Program-made: the position numbers and the translations under genes
The notes under the pieces: generated by a model
What the model saw: only the letters and a program-made list of their open reading frames with translations
Databases searched by the model: none
What the model was told of the DNA's origin: nothing
Part shown: one piece after another, positions 23,040 through 32,895 of the stretch
Layout of the letters: each line of letters starts with the position of its first letter
How positions within the stretch are numbered: the first letter of the stretch is position 1
Assembly (NCBI RefSeq): GCF_024586455.1
Contig: NW_026089625.1
Location: 124,001 to 188,000, forward strand
DNA: 64,000 bases
Reading direction: 5' to 3'
From: Bactrocera neohumeralis
Lineage: Eukaryota > Arthropoda > Insecta > Diptera > Tephritidae

Positions 23040-23720
23040 GTGTAGTGGCAAACTGAAGTATTTTGAGCTTATTCAATACGGTCGCCATGATATCTCAAGT
23101 TTAAATCAGCCGATTTACTAGAAATATGGAAGAATATTCCTTAAATATCTCTCTATCACATAAGGTAACAAAAAAAATTGAAATTTGTAACATTTTTTTT
23201 TTAACTGGACAAAGTTAGTGGAAATCTTTATTTTTGAGTATCCGCCATTTTATGAAAAAATCAGTTTTCCAGCTTTTTGAGATAGCGACATTCGAATTAA
23301 GGGGTTCGAATAAAGCCTTGAGAGCTTGTGCGCTCGAGGCTAGCTAGACTTAGTGCGGCGTCTTTAAACGCTTTTTTCTCGAAACTGTATTTTTGAAGTC
23401 GGTTGTCAAGATTTCTCGAGAACTACTCAACTGATCTTCATGAAATTTCACACAGGTTTTTGAGATACAATTCTTAAATACTTGAACGAAGGTCCTTTTT
23501 TTATTAAAACTATTTGAAAAAAAATGTAGCGAAACTTTCACTGAAATTTTAATTTTTTGTTGAAATGACTGCCGAAAGTCCAATTTTAATTTTTTTCCAT
23601 CGTCCAATTTCTAAGCTAAGGTTTTAGGTAAAATACGTATTTTTTCACTTTAGATGATCCTGCAAGGAGGTCACCGGAAATGGCGTCGTAATGGCCAGTT
23701 TAAAATATTTTGTTCCAAAA
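23040..23720 (+). repeat. Dispersed repeat family C, copy 1
   Basis: Contains CATTTTATGAAAAAATC followed by AGCTTTTTGAGATAGCGACA. After this come GCGTCTTTAAACGC plus TTTTTTCTCGAAACTG and a GATTTCTCGAGAACTACTC block. The first motif is shared with 48.1-48.2 kb, and the CTTCAAACGCGTTTTGCTCG-type motif with about 46.9 kb. An antisense frame at 23350-23607 has no domain. Confidence 0.5.
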
Positions 23721-25989
23721 ATTTCAAAATTTCTTGGTTAATAGTATATGTTTATTAAAAATTAAAAATTAAAATTAAAAAAAATTTATATTTAATTTTT
23801 TATGTGACGAAAAATCAAACAAAATTTTATTTAAAAAATTAAAAAAAAAAATGAATGGTAAAAATATCAAATGTTTTTTTTTAAATTATGTGTTTAAATT
23901 AATCGCCTCAAAAGTTTTTATTATTTTCTTTTATTCAAAATATAGATTAATCTTTAATCACTTTTACAAGTGTCATCTATCGCCGCCACCAAAACGGATA
24001 TGAACTGATCTGCTTGCAGCTACTAAAAAACTAGTACGAATGCTTCAAGCTCAGAGTTTTTCGGCTTCCGGTACGTGAATACCAATGAGATACGTATATA
24101 ATTATATATCAAGATACGTTTGTATACAACTCATATCTATGTATATATGTACATATGTATATATGTATGCAAGCTTGTGTATTAACTTAATCCCGCGCAC
24201 TACCCGCATAGATACTTCACACTCAGAACTTAAATCAAATTTCAATAAAGCTGACACGTACACAAAAACACAATGTCGAAACATAAACGTAAAATCGAAT
24301 TATTGGCACGCAAAGGGAATATGAGCGCACACAGACACCTCCAACAGCCCGGCTTCCTAATATTATTAAGTGCATATATCCACAACACCTATGCACATAC
24401 TCTCGCATGTAGATGTTTGTATGGAGAACATGCATGTTCTACACACACACGCGCACATCTAGCGTTATGTAAATATAAGAGCACATTCACATTTAGTAAG
24501 TGCGCTTGTGATTTGAAAATCAAAGTCAGCAACAGTGTACTTGTAATAAAATGCAATAATCAGCAGCAATTCATTTGACTTTACGGTTGCCCAGAAATGC
24601 TGATTATGAGATTTCAATTTCGTTCGCAAGGCAACAACAAATATGCGCCATAAAATTATCGACTGTGCGTCGACTGTGCGTGTGTATGTGTATGCATGTG
24701 TGGAGGCGATTTGAACACCTGATATACGAATGCCGTTTGCAAAGGCACGCCCATAAATGTGGGTGGCAGTGCTGGGAGTTTGTGTGCTCGGATTTGCCGT
24801 TATTTGCGCACCTTTGTTTGGTGTGATGCTGGAAGAATAGGAATTTCGCAAAATTTATTAAATTGTTATTTGCACTCTCAAGTGTGCCTGTGTGCGCGTG
24901 TGTGTTTGTAGATACAAATGTGTAAATGGCGAGCAAACGTAAAATTTCGTTGTTACCTTTGTTAATTCCGCATTGTTGTTGCTTAAATGTGTATAGTAAT
25001 TGTGTTTGCGTGCGTGGATCGAGAGAAACTATGGTGCAAAGTAGAGTCGTGCAGAGGACTTTTAGCGGCAGGGATTAATTTTCCGAGCACCTCAATGTGG
25101 CTATGCCAGCTTCTATCGCGTGAGTGGGTAAGTGTGTGTGTGTGAAATGCACAAGAACAACAGCCGTACTGGGCGGCCATGTGCGTGAGTGTCTTTGCTA
25201 ACCGAAAGCTCCATTTATCAAGCCAGCACGTAACAAAGGTGAGAGTGTTTTAATGCTGATCGAACGTTGTTGGGCGGTTCACCGACACCCTCAGCTATAG
25301 ACGCACAGAAATACATTTATTGCGGCGCACACATGTACAGTTATTGCACTTATGTAAATCATAAGTGGTGCTTTTATATGTGTTCGTGGCGATTTGGCTA
25401 CGTTTTTGTTACAACTTCTATTTACACCTCCACGCTTGGCGCTTACCCTTCGCCTCTTCCCGCTAGTTTGTTGCCTTGCTAGTGGTTTTCACTTTTAATT
25501 AATTGTCCAAACATAATTTATGTGCAGCCCCAAGCCAGATTTGGTATGCGTGTACAAACAATTGTGCAATACAACCAAGCACACATATCTACATGTACAT
25601 ATGTATGTATGTGTGTAAATATTTTTCTTAAGCAAACCGCTACATATATGTGTAGCATATAGTATGTGTTGTGCGTGTATAAATAAAAGCCGCATTTATC
25701 AAGCAGGTGCTGGCGCTTTTGTCATTTATGAAAGTGACAGCTTGTTTAGACATTTGTGTTCGCTTTCGTCTTTGATTCTCAGGTTAAATAAAGATGAAAG
25801 ATTAAGAAAATCAATTAATATTAGACTTAATGCGGGTGAGTATTACAAATTATTGGCACCTGGCCATGGCATTGTGTTATAATGCGTGGTGTGAGTGAAT
25901 ATATCTATGAAACTAGATGGGTAAACAGAAAAAATATTAATTAATATAAATGCATATTGCGTGTTGAAAATTATAATAGTATGCTGAGT
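23721..25989. other. Gene-free stretch with CA/TA microsatellites
   Basis: Mixed composition. Between 24.4 and 25.5 kb the DNA is less AT-rich and full of overlapping short frames rich in His, Thr and Cys. They derive from ACAC/TGTG runs and are not convincing genes. No domain recognised; regulatory or intronic DNA is possible. Confidence 0.35.
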
Positions 25990-26625
25990 AAGTTGTATAA
26001 GGTAAGTACAGCCAAGAACTTAAATTTCGGTGCACTAATGACCTTCAAAAATGAAATAAAAACTTTTCCGTACAAAAATTTGATTTCAATCATTAAGTTT
26101 GTATGGCAAATGTATGTGTTTCGATGCAAATAAATTATTCGGAAATTATAGCGTTGGCTTAGAAAATAATTCCTGCAAAAATTCGTGAAGATATCTTGTC
26201 GAATAAATCGTTTTTCAAGCAACGAATTGCTCTTGATCGCTCAGTTTGTATGCTATAGTCGTTCGATCCGAAAACTTTTTTCGGAGGTTATACCTATATT
26301 TCACACAATAAATTGTGCCGAATTTCGTGAAGATATATATGTAGACAAATGAAAAAGTTTTTCATACAAGCACTTGATTTCGATTGCTCAGTTTGTATGG
26401 CAACTCTATGCAATAGTATTTCGATCAGAATAAATTGTTCGGAAATTATAGCATTATTATAGGAATAATCCACACCAAAATTCGGCTATCTTATCAAATA
26501 AAGAAAAATTCCCAAAACATCGTGATTTTCAGTCAGTTTGTATGACAGCTATAAGTTATAGTGGTCAGATCTGAATAAATTGTATGGACATAGTTCACAT
26601 ATATGTAGTCTTTGGATTATAAACT
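25990..26625 (-). repeat. Dispersed repeat family A, copy 4 (antisense)
   Basis: Three successive antisense units carry AGTTTGTATGGCAA, CTTGATTTCGATTGCTCAG and AATAAATTGTTCGGAAATTA blocks, matching the internal tandem structure of copy 1. The GAAATTTGG-type block appears as AAATTCGTGAAGATAT. It abuts the AT-rich tandem repeat at 26.65 kb. Confidence 0.7.
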
Positions 26626-26652
26626 TTATTAATTTAATAATTTATTAAACTC

Positions 26653-26840
26653 ACTTTACATTTTAGTTTTGTTTATTAAATTCACATTTTCCACAACTTA
26701 TTATTAATTTAACATTTAATTGTCAACTTATCATAACTTATTATAACTTTACATTTTAGTTTTTGTTTATTAAATTCACATTTTCCACAACTTATTATTA
26801 ATTTAATATTTTATTAAATTCACTTAACTTATCATAACTT
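26653..26840. repeat. AT-rich tandem duplication, unit about 94 bp
   Basis: The sequence starting ACTTTACATTTTAGTTTTG at 26653 recurs at 26746. The shared inner part is TTATTAAATTCACATTTTCC followed by ACAACTTATTATTAATTTAA. On the minus strand it would lie downstream of the LTR-like segment, so it may be the rest of that LTR or flanking DNA. Confidence 0.65.
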
Positions 26841-26953
26841 TAATTGTCAGGCAGCGGCTTGTCTGCCACTTCTGAATACTTCTGTACTTCTGTTTTAGTC
26901 AACTATTGTCTACTATGCTCGACTGTATATTTCGAATATTGTTCGAGTGTAGT

Positions 26954-27051
26954 TCGAATTTATCATATGTTCGTATAGTTTTGGTCAGAGGTGCATTTAA
27001 AAGGCACGTCCGCTACGTGTGGACCTTTGACCCACAGGTTCCACTCTCACA
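26954..27051 (-). repeat. LTR-like direct repeat (downstream copy of the retrotransposon)
   Basis: A 98-bp segment matching 29647-29744 with only two mismatches, in the same orientation. It contains CATATGTTCGTATAGTTTTG and CGCTACGTGTGGACCTTTGA. In minus-strand reading it begins TGTGAGAGTGG, giving the TG start typical of an LTR. The true end on the far side is not clear because the two copies diverge after 98 bases. Confidence 0.75.
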
Positions 27052-27155
27052 ATCGGCCGTCCTGCACCGTCATTCGCCCCGAATGAAGTGTTTCACCCCT
27101 TCATATATTCTGCTACAGAAACAGTATTTCGTGGCCCTTTGTTCTTGCTCACCCT

Positions 27156-27368
27156 CTAAACATCATACCTGCCGTCTATGCTTATTTTCTCTTTGTATCT
27201 TACAGATGTTCTTTTTAGCCAGTTTTGAAATGTCATCATTGGAAAATTGTTCCGTATTATGTCTTCCTTTAGTTTTCTAAAGTCACCATAAATCCTTTTC
27301 GTACCATGTTTTCTTAGAACCAAAACAACTGGAGAAGCATACTCAGAGTTACTTTGCCTTTCACTCAA
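27156..27368 (-). pseudogene. Retrotransposon reverse transcriptase, N-terminal fragment only
   Basis: SEYASPVVLVLRKHGTKRI and GDFRKLKEDIIRNNFPMM are the finger-domain motifs at the start of a Ty3/gypsy reverse transcriptase. In most relatives the same stretch has an acidic residue in KKDG/RICVD-like positions. After NNFPMM the frame continues as sequence with no further reverse transcriptase motifs; the alternative frame reads DDISKLAKKN, suggesting a frameshift at this point. The catalytic YXDD box is missing, so the fragment cannot function. Confidence 0.8.
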
Positions 27369-27376
27369 CCAATTAT

Positions 27377-27880
27377 CTATTCTCTTCTGATCAGCGCATG
27401 AAACACGTGTTGGGGTTTGGTAAAAAGGAATATATCTATTGCCTGAATCTTTACGTTCAAATTACCTAAATCAAGATTTGATGCTGTATCTGGAGTGGTA
27501 TATTTTTCCTCAAAGGCTTCACAAAGTGCAGTAAATTCGGTTAAGGCCAAATTACTAGCAATTGCGTTGTCCTCTACTTCCGTTACTTTAAACTCCTTGT
27601 CGCTTACGATATTGCTTTCGTTTTTACTCTGACATACATGTCTTGTCTCTAAACTATCTTCATTATTTAAACCTTTCAGCTCTTTCCTGCTGAATTTAGC
27701 GCCCTTTTCGCTACAAAAAATATTTATGCTCTTCAAAATATCGTTTCCCATAATGACTTCGCATGGCAAATCATTTAGTCCTGTAACATGGAAAGTTACT
27801 ATGAAATAGATCCCATCCGCTTCGATATTTGCCTCAAAACTACCTAGTGTACATACTTTACTGCCTTTAATCCCTCCCAT
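27377..27880 (-). pseudogene. Retrotransposon protease C-terminal part and linker
   Basis: The frame includes GSKVCTLGSFEANIEADG and LPCEVIMGNDIL, the latter matching the second conserved block of retroviral-type aspartic proteases. It overlaps the end of the Gag frame in a different frame. Judging by the usual protease layout, some residues between the DTGA active site and GSKVCT are missing. Beyond residue 60 the protein is an acidic linker leading to the reverse transcriptase, with WLSERQSNSEYASPV starting in the adjoining frame at about 27368. Broken by frameshift at both ends. Confidence 0.75.
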
Positions 27881-28925
27881 ACCTCATTAAGCTTACGTCA
27901 GCACCCGTATCAATTAGAGCACTAATTATCAAGTCACCCATCTTTATTGGTTTAAAAATGTGACTCTTACTCCAAACAGTCAAAGCGTTGCTGCGTTTTG
28001 ATTCTGTTTTAATATTCACCTCGCCTCTACGATCGCATTCAAATAGACGATGACCTATCTGTCCACACTTGAAACACTTTATCTGCTTTATCTTATCACA
28101 ACCGTTAGCCAAATGAAATTCACTTCCACAATTAAAACAATTTCTTTCGACCCTTGGTTCTACCGGCGTTGATGCACCGTGCCATGATTTCTCTCTGCTT
28201 GATGGCTGTCGAGAATCATGTACCCTCTCGTATACTCTTAGCTGCTCTTTGAGCTCTTGAATTGTTCTCGCCTGATATAAAACCGTTTTATTTACCTTCG
28301 AATCCGGGATTCTTTCAATAAAATACAAAATTAGACTCTCTTCATCTAAATTCACTGGCTTGGCAATTTCTATCAAAGTGTACAAATATTCACGAAAACT
28401 TTCATTACTTTTCTTTCGACGATTCTGTAATGTGCGATGAATATCGAGTGACGTTGGCCTCACACCGAACTCACTTCTTAATGCTGATTTTAAAGAACTA
28501 AAACTTCTGATTCCTGTCTGGCTACGCACAAACAATTTAGCTGCCCCTCTAAGAAGCTGCCTTGCAAACACAAATTGTTGTAAACTACTCCAATTTAAAA
28601 TTACCGCGTTATCCTCAAACTCTTCTAACCATTTATCAATACTGAGCTCATCTGTACCATTAAATAAGGAAATACTTCCTTCCACATCCCTCAGTGTGAA
28701 CTGCGGGTTGGACACTATATTGGCTTGGCGAGAGGTTGGTGCCTCTACCATTGTCACTGAACGTAATTCACTTTCGCTTTCATCTTCATCCTCTAACACA
28801 TGTCCGAAATGTAAGAGCAACCTATCTCTTAATTCACATTTCCTACCTTGAACACTCAGTCCAATTTCTCGTAACTTATCCTTCAAGGCTACCACTGTCA
28901 AACTCAAAATATCCTGTACGTCCAA
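27867..28925 (-). CDS. Retrotransposon Gag with SAP domain, two CCHC knuckles and start of protease
   Basis: Open frame of 352 codons, the longest in the window. Residues about 8-43 (TVVALKDKLREIGLSVQGRK onward) match a SAP domain, a helix-extended-loop-helix DNA-binding fold. Residues about 80-235 look like a retrotransposon capsid, with SIDKWLEEFEDNA, ESFREYLYTLIEIA and ESLILYFIERI. Two zinc knuckles follow: Cys263/Cys266/His271/Cys276 and Cys284/Cys287/His292/Cys297. Residues 336-346 (ALIDTGADVSL) hold the DTGA aspartic protease site, and the frame stops six residues after it through a frameshift. Gag packages the RNA; the protease processes Gag-Pol. ATG at 28925 was chosen because the SAP domain begins just behind it. 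Confidence 0.85.
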   Translation of the reverse strand: MDVQDILSLTVVALKDKLREIGLSVQGRKCELRDRLLLHFGHVLEDEDESESELRSVTMVEAPTSRQANIVSNPQFTLRDVEGSISLFNGTDELSIDKWLEEFEDNAVILNWSSLQQFVFARQLLRGAAKLFVRSQTGIRSFSSLKSALRSEFGVRPTSLDIHRTLQNRRKKSNESFREYLYTLIEIAKPVNLDEESLILYFIERIPDSKVNKTVLYQARTIQELKEQLRVYERVHDSRQPSSREKSWHGASTPVEPRVERNCFNCGSEFHLANGCDKIKQIKCFKCGQIGHRLFECDRRGEVNIKTESKRSNALTVWSKSHIFKPIKMGDLIISALIDTGADVSLMRYGRD

Positions 28926-29450
28926 TGTCTTTTCCCGTTATGTTGATTACAATTTCTAAAAAAAAATATATATACATATACATCTTAAAATATAAATTAT
29001 TCTTAAGCAATATTGTATCAATTAAATATGTACATAAGTAAATACCAATTCATCTTAAGTTACAACATTTTTATGAAAGTAAATTTTACTTTGAATTTTA
29101 CTGACCTCTTCAGATATACATACATACATACATACATATCAGCAAATTAAATTAACAGGCATGTTTTACGCAGTATTTGTAAATGTAGCTAATTCTTATT
29201 GGAATGTACATTAACATTACTTCAACAAACTTATACCAATTTATACAAACATACATTTTTGTCATTTACATTTTTTACTTCTGCTACTTTGTTTTAATTT
29301 CATTTCTTCAATATTTCATACATACATACATTATTCCTTTTCTTCTCTAACCCTTCTGCCTCATTGTAGTTAAATTTTTGCAGCCTCGCACTTCCCAGAA
29401 AGCTTCTCTCCCTTTCTCAAAATTTGGATTACTATATTTTGTAATACATA
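28926..29450. other. Retrotransposon leader region / AT-rich spacer
   Basis: Lies between the Gag start and the 95-bp tandem repeat on the minus strand, so it is probably untranslated leader. It contains a (TACA)n run at about 29116-29138 and CATACATA runs near 29.32 kb. No frame is recognised. Confidence 0.45.
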
Positions 29451-29640
29451 CTTAGCTCGACGGTCGCTTCACTTTAAAATTCTCCGAAGATCGTCCAATT
29501 AATGTGTTGCATGATTCTCGGAATGTTGAACTTCTTGGAAACTTACTTAGCTCGACGGTCGCTTCACTTTAAAATTCTCCGAAGATCGTCCAATTAATGT
29601 GTTGCATGATTCTCGGAATGTTGAACTTCTTGGAAACTTA
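29451..29640. repeat. Perfect 95-bp tandem duplication next to the LTR
   Basis: Two identical units (29451-29545 and 29546-29640), each starting CTTAGCTCGACGGTCGCTTC, followed by the first ten bases of a third unit that run into the LTR-like repeat. Read on the minus strand each unit ends with GAAGCGACCGTCGAG. This loosely resembles a primer-binding site complementary to a tRNA 3-prime end, but the match is weak. Confidence 0.85.
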
Positions 29641-29646
29641 CTTAGC

Positions 29647-29744
29647 TCGAATTGATCATATGTTCGTATAGTTTTGGTCAGAGGTGCATTTAAAAGGCAC
29701 GTCCGCTACGTGTGGACCTTTGACCCACAGGTTCCACTCCCACA
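29647..29744 (-). repeat. LTR-like direct repeat (upstream copy of the retrotransposon)
   Basis: Partner of 26954-27051: 96 of 98 bases identical. On the minus strand it begins TGTGGGAGTGGAACC. Beyond the CTCGA junction it runs into the 95-bp tandem units rather than the sequence seen beside the other copy, so one or both LTRs have been rearranged. Confidence 0.75.
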
Positions 29745-31013
29745 TATATTCATAAATAAAAAAGATTTCATTTATTTATGAAATAAAGTATTAATAGTAA
29801 ACTTGTGCCAACACATTATAATGCATTTAACCTGAATATTTTAAGCGCTATAATTGGCGAAAAAAAATTATTATATTTCCCCAATTTCTCATTGTTTTAG
29901 TATTTACTATAGAAAAAAATTTTATTTTCAAGCATTCCAGTCAGAGATCGCAAGCATCTCATGGCGAATTAATAACGTTACTTTTGCTTTCATTGCAATG
30001 TTCTTAAGCGCTCGTCGTACAATACCAAGAAGGTGTAGACACGACAAATATGCTCAAAGCTTACATACGTATCGGTTCGTATATTCTAGATAATATGTAT
30101 TATACATAATAGAATGCAAGTATATAGTGGCAACGACGACGAGTTCGGCAGTGAAAAAGTAATAACTAAGGAAAACTGCAATAATTGCAAGAAAATCCCA
30201 TTTAATCCGACCGAACGCGACTTCATCACACAAAAAATTATGATTTGTTTTTGTTTTTGGTTTTACTTTTTTGTGCCGCATTTTGACAATATTATTATTG
30301 CTGCGCAATAGTCGGTTTTATTTGCTGCTTTAGCTGTAGCTACTCTTCAGTTCTTTACTTTTATATTTGATTCTTCGCTTTATGCTTTATGTTCAGCTTT
30401 TGTGCCATTTACAGTATTTTTTTTAAATCATATTGTATTTTTTGATAAATATACGTGCTTGTAATGTGTTTTTTTTTTATTTCTTCCACATTTTCGCACA
30501 ATTATGCAGCACATATTGAGATTTTTCCTCTTAGTAAGCGTCTTCTTTTTGAGATTATCGCCACTTTCTTTACTTTAGTGTGCTCGTGTAAAAATAATGA
30601 CCTTATACCATTTGAAAACTTTGAAAATTTAAGGCCGTTGAGTTTTGAGTTTTTTTGTAAGAGAGATATTACTTAAATGTAGTCATAAGCTACTGTATGT
30701 ATTAGTGATACTAAAATCTCTTTAAAATTTTTAAATCTTCGCTCTTAATCAGGAGTGTTGAGAACAAGAATAGAAAATATGCAGCCAATTACTTTTGACA
30801 CAATAAAAACTGGTGCACCGGTCAATGTCCAAAAAAAGGGATGGTAATGTTTTTTGAATCTAGCGCCCCCTGGTGGCGCCATCTGTATGTTGACTGGTGC
30901 ATTAGAATATGGGATCTTTATCGATTGTCTAGTGAGAATTTCATGACATTTCATTGATTGGAAGTGAAGTTATTGTGTTTAGCTGTCAGTATGTTTGTGT
31001 TATCGCTGCGTAA
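29745..31013. other. Gene-free stretch
   Basis: AT-rich with short spurious frames. A GC-richer patch at about 30855-30890 (TAGCGCCCCCTGGTGGCGCC) is a strong inverted sequence. It may belong to the leader of the mariner that follows. Confidence 0.3.
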
Positions 31014-31598
31014 ATGGGCTTCGAACAAAGAGCCAACATTAAATTTTAGTTTTAAAATTGGTAAAACTTTTACCGAAACGTTTCAATTTGTTTAATCACT
31101 ACCCGCTTCAATTACCACTTGCTAAACTTTGTTTATTTAAAAATAAAAAAACATCCGGTTTCAACACTTGATTTGTGTATTTAACAATATGAATTCACTT
31201 TATAAAGTAAGTTCAATATATATTTATTACTGATGGAAGGATGGAGATGGAGCGATGCGTGGCGGTGGCGGAAAAAGCGACGTAGATTCAAAGGCGGACG
31301 AATCAGAACTAGCGTGTGGATATAACGTTTTCAAAGTGGTCGTGAGGACATAAATAACGATCAACATGTGGGCCAATCAACATCCGTGATCACCGAAAAT
31401 TCCATCGAAACTGTGCGTAAAATTCATCAAAAATCATCATTGAAATTCATGGAAATGGAATTGAACATCTCCGAAACATCGATTTATCGCATTTGGTGCG
31501 CCGTATTCGACGTGTTCGGCCCGAATATCGCAAAGATGAAAGTTGTCGTTTGTTGCACTATAAAGCGCCGTCTCATCAATCTTGTGTTCTTTTTTAAG
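31014..31598 (+). pseudogene. Mariner transposase remnant, internally rearranged
   Basis: Starts near 31014 with MGFEQRANIKF, then KIGKTFTETFQLV. The next part of the DNA-binding domain is replaced by about 230 bases that do not read as transposase. The match resumes near 31332 with QSGREDINNDQ, then VITENSIETVRKI, KSSLKFMEMELNISETSIYR. After a deletion, KDESCRLLHYKAPSHQSCVLF appears near 31530-31590, which is the second catalytic block (the Asp of the usual HDNAPSH reads Tyr here). The central catalytic region with the first Asp is missing. Dead copy. Confidence 0.75.
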
Positions 31599-31721
31599 TC
31601 CTGTTTACTACTGTGAATTTTTTATTAATACTTCGCGTGTTTCGAATCGGTAAATTCTTTTGTCTGTTAGTTGATAGTCCTGTTGGAGACATCTATGCTA
31701 AATTTCACATCAAAATATTCA

Positions 31722-32000
31722 TTAGTATTTGAGATACGCGTCGGTTTGTAAGGCTCTAAAAGTGAATTCTTCGATTTTTACTATGTCTGAATTTATTGAA
31801 CAAAGGTGCCATAACGTTGCGTGCCGCAACCAAAGCATTTGCTTGATTTATCTTCGTGTAACTTCTAGCTATTCAGCAAATTCACATGACCACTCCGAGG
31901 ACACCGTTTTGACTCAATTGAGGATATAAAAGCTGAATCGAAGAAGGCTCTGATGGCTATCACGACGTAGGATTTTTATTAAGTACAATCTATTAAGCGG
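31722..32000 (+). pseudogene. Second mariner remnant, fused N- and C-terminal ends
   Basis: MSEFIEQR at 31782 begins a short N-terminal piece. After a large internal deletion the sequence reads HRFDSIEDIKAESKKALMAI, coded at about 31900-31965, a block near the C-terminus of mariner transposases. The protein centre, with all catalytic residues, is gone. A deletion-derivative of this kind may once have been mobilised by an active copy. Confidence 0.7.
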
Positions 32001-32114
32001 ACAACTCTAATAACTGGACAGAAAGGCTAATTCGTCAGTGCCTGTTTATGGGAAATTTCACTGTTTATATTTCTAAACAAACGCATGTATTCACAATCCC
32101 CAAAAAATTTAATA

Positions 32115-32237
32115 CAGTTGAACTTCCATAACTCAAAGTCTTGAATTAGCAATAGAATCAAATTGCATACAAATTTCCAGTCATCACTCGAAGTATTTTT
32201 GTGGATTATGGTAATTCGAGTTAGGAAAGTTCAACTG
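32115..32237. mobile_element. 123-bp palindromic MITE, TA-flanked
   Basis: Left end CAGTTGAACTTCCATAACTC and, reversed, right end CAGTTGAACTTTCCTAACTC. The two halves pair over about 30 bases with a few mismatches. TA dinucleotides flank both sides (32113-32114 and 32238-32239). The CAGTTGAAC start is like terminal repeats of the pogo/Tigger branch of Tc1/mariner (family knowledge from memory; not verified). Non-coding. Confidence 0.75.
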
Positions 32238-32239
32238 TA

Positions 32240-32577
32240 ATTATAGTTTTCAGTAAAATGCCATATCTTAAGGGCCATTTTCTCAATGTTTGTTTAGCAG
32301 CCATTTGTCAGTTAAGTTCTGGTAAACTTAACGAAGGTTTCTTCTTTCGGTAGAGAACATTTTTTTAACTAGAACCGACAGATACTGTTAACCTAACTGA
32401 GAAAACAGCCTTGAATTCGTTATTTTTTCCATTGATATTTATTTGTATGAACATATTCAAATTTAAATATCCAATACAATCCCTTCGTATGCCGACAAAA
32501 ACGTTTTCGCCTTTATTCGTAAGTGAAATTTTTACTGTATTGAATAATTATATGAATAATAGTGTAAAATGTATATT
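32240..32577. other. Unassigned stretch
   Basis: Nothing recognised between the MITE and the next family A copy. Confidence 0.25.
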
Positions 32578-32895
32578 ATATATAACTATACCATGAACAG
32601 GGCATATTAAGTTTGCCACCATGCTTGCAACACCCAAAAGGATTATATAAAGTACTATATAAAATATCTGTCTACCCGTTTGTCTGTATATACGTGAACT
32701 TGTCCCTCAGTTTTTCAGTTATCGCTTCGAAATTTTCAGACTTCTTCTTTCCAAAAAGCTGTTGATTAGTTAGTAGATCCCATAAAATAGGTCAGTAAGT
32801 ATATGACCAAAATTAAGTTCTTGCATGGAAAACTATAATATTTGTGCTGGGTATTCTATATTCAGTGCAACTAAAGTTAACGTTTTTTTCTTATT
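32578..32895 (+). repeat. Dispersed repeat family A, copy 5 (truncated)
   Basis: Begins ACTATACCATGAACAGGGCA (the family start), then GCAACACCCAAAAGGA, TGTCTGTATATACGTGAACT and TTTTTCAGTTATCGCTTCGA, and ends near TGCAACTAAAGTTAACG. Most of the internal tandem units are missing. Confidence 0.65.

Larger units (their letters stand above)
26954..29744 (-). mobile_element. Ty3/gypsy-type LTR retrotransposon, internally deleted
   Basis: Two direct repeats bracket a minus-strand body coding, in order, a SAP-domain Gag with two zinc knuckles, an aspartic protease and the first part of a reverse transcriptase. The rest of the polymerase (palm, RNase H, integrase) and any envelope frame are absent; only about 100 bases separate the broken reverse transcriptase from the downstream LTR-like repeat. 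The frame is also broken inside the protease. The near-identity of the flanking repeats suggests a fairly young insertion, while the body is clearly defective. Confidence 0.8.

Noticed and set aside
24465..24936. Overlapping 128- and 110-codon antisense frames rich in His/Thr
   Set aside because: They derive from TGTG/ACAC microsatellite DNA; both strands are open by composition.
26906..27280. 124-codon sense frame
   Set aside because: Antisense to the LTR and the broken reverse transcriptase on the minus strand; an overlapping shadow.
29451..29640. tRNA primer-binding site in the 95-bp units
   Set aside because: The GCGACCGT word is suggestive, but it lies inside a duplicated unit and does not start directly at a defined LTR end, so it is not annotated as a site.
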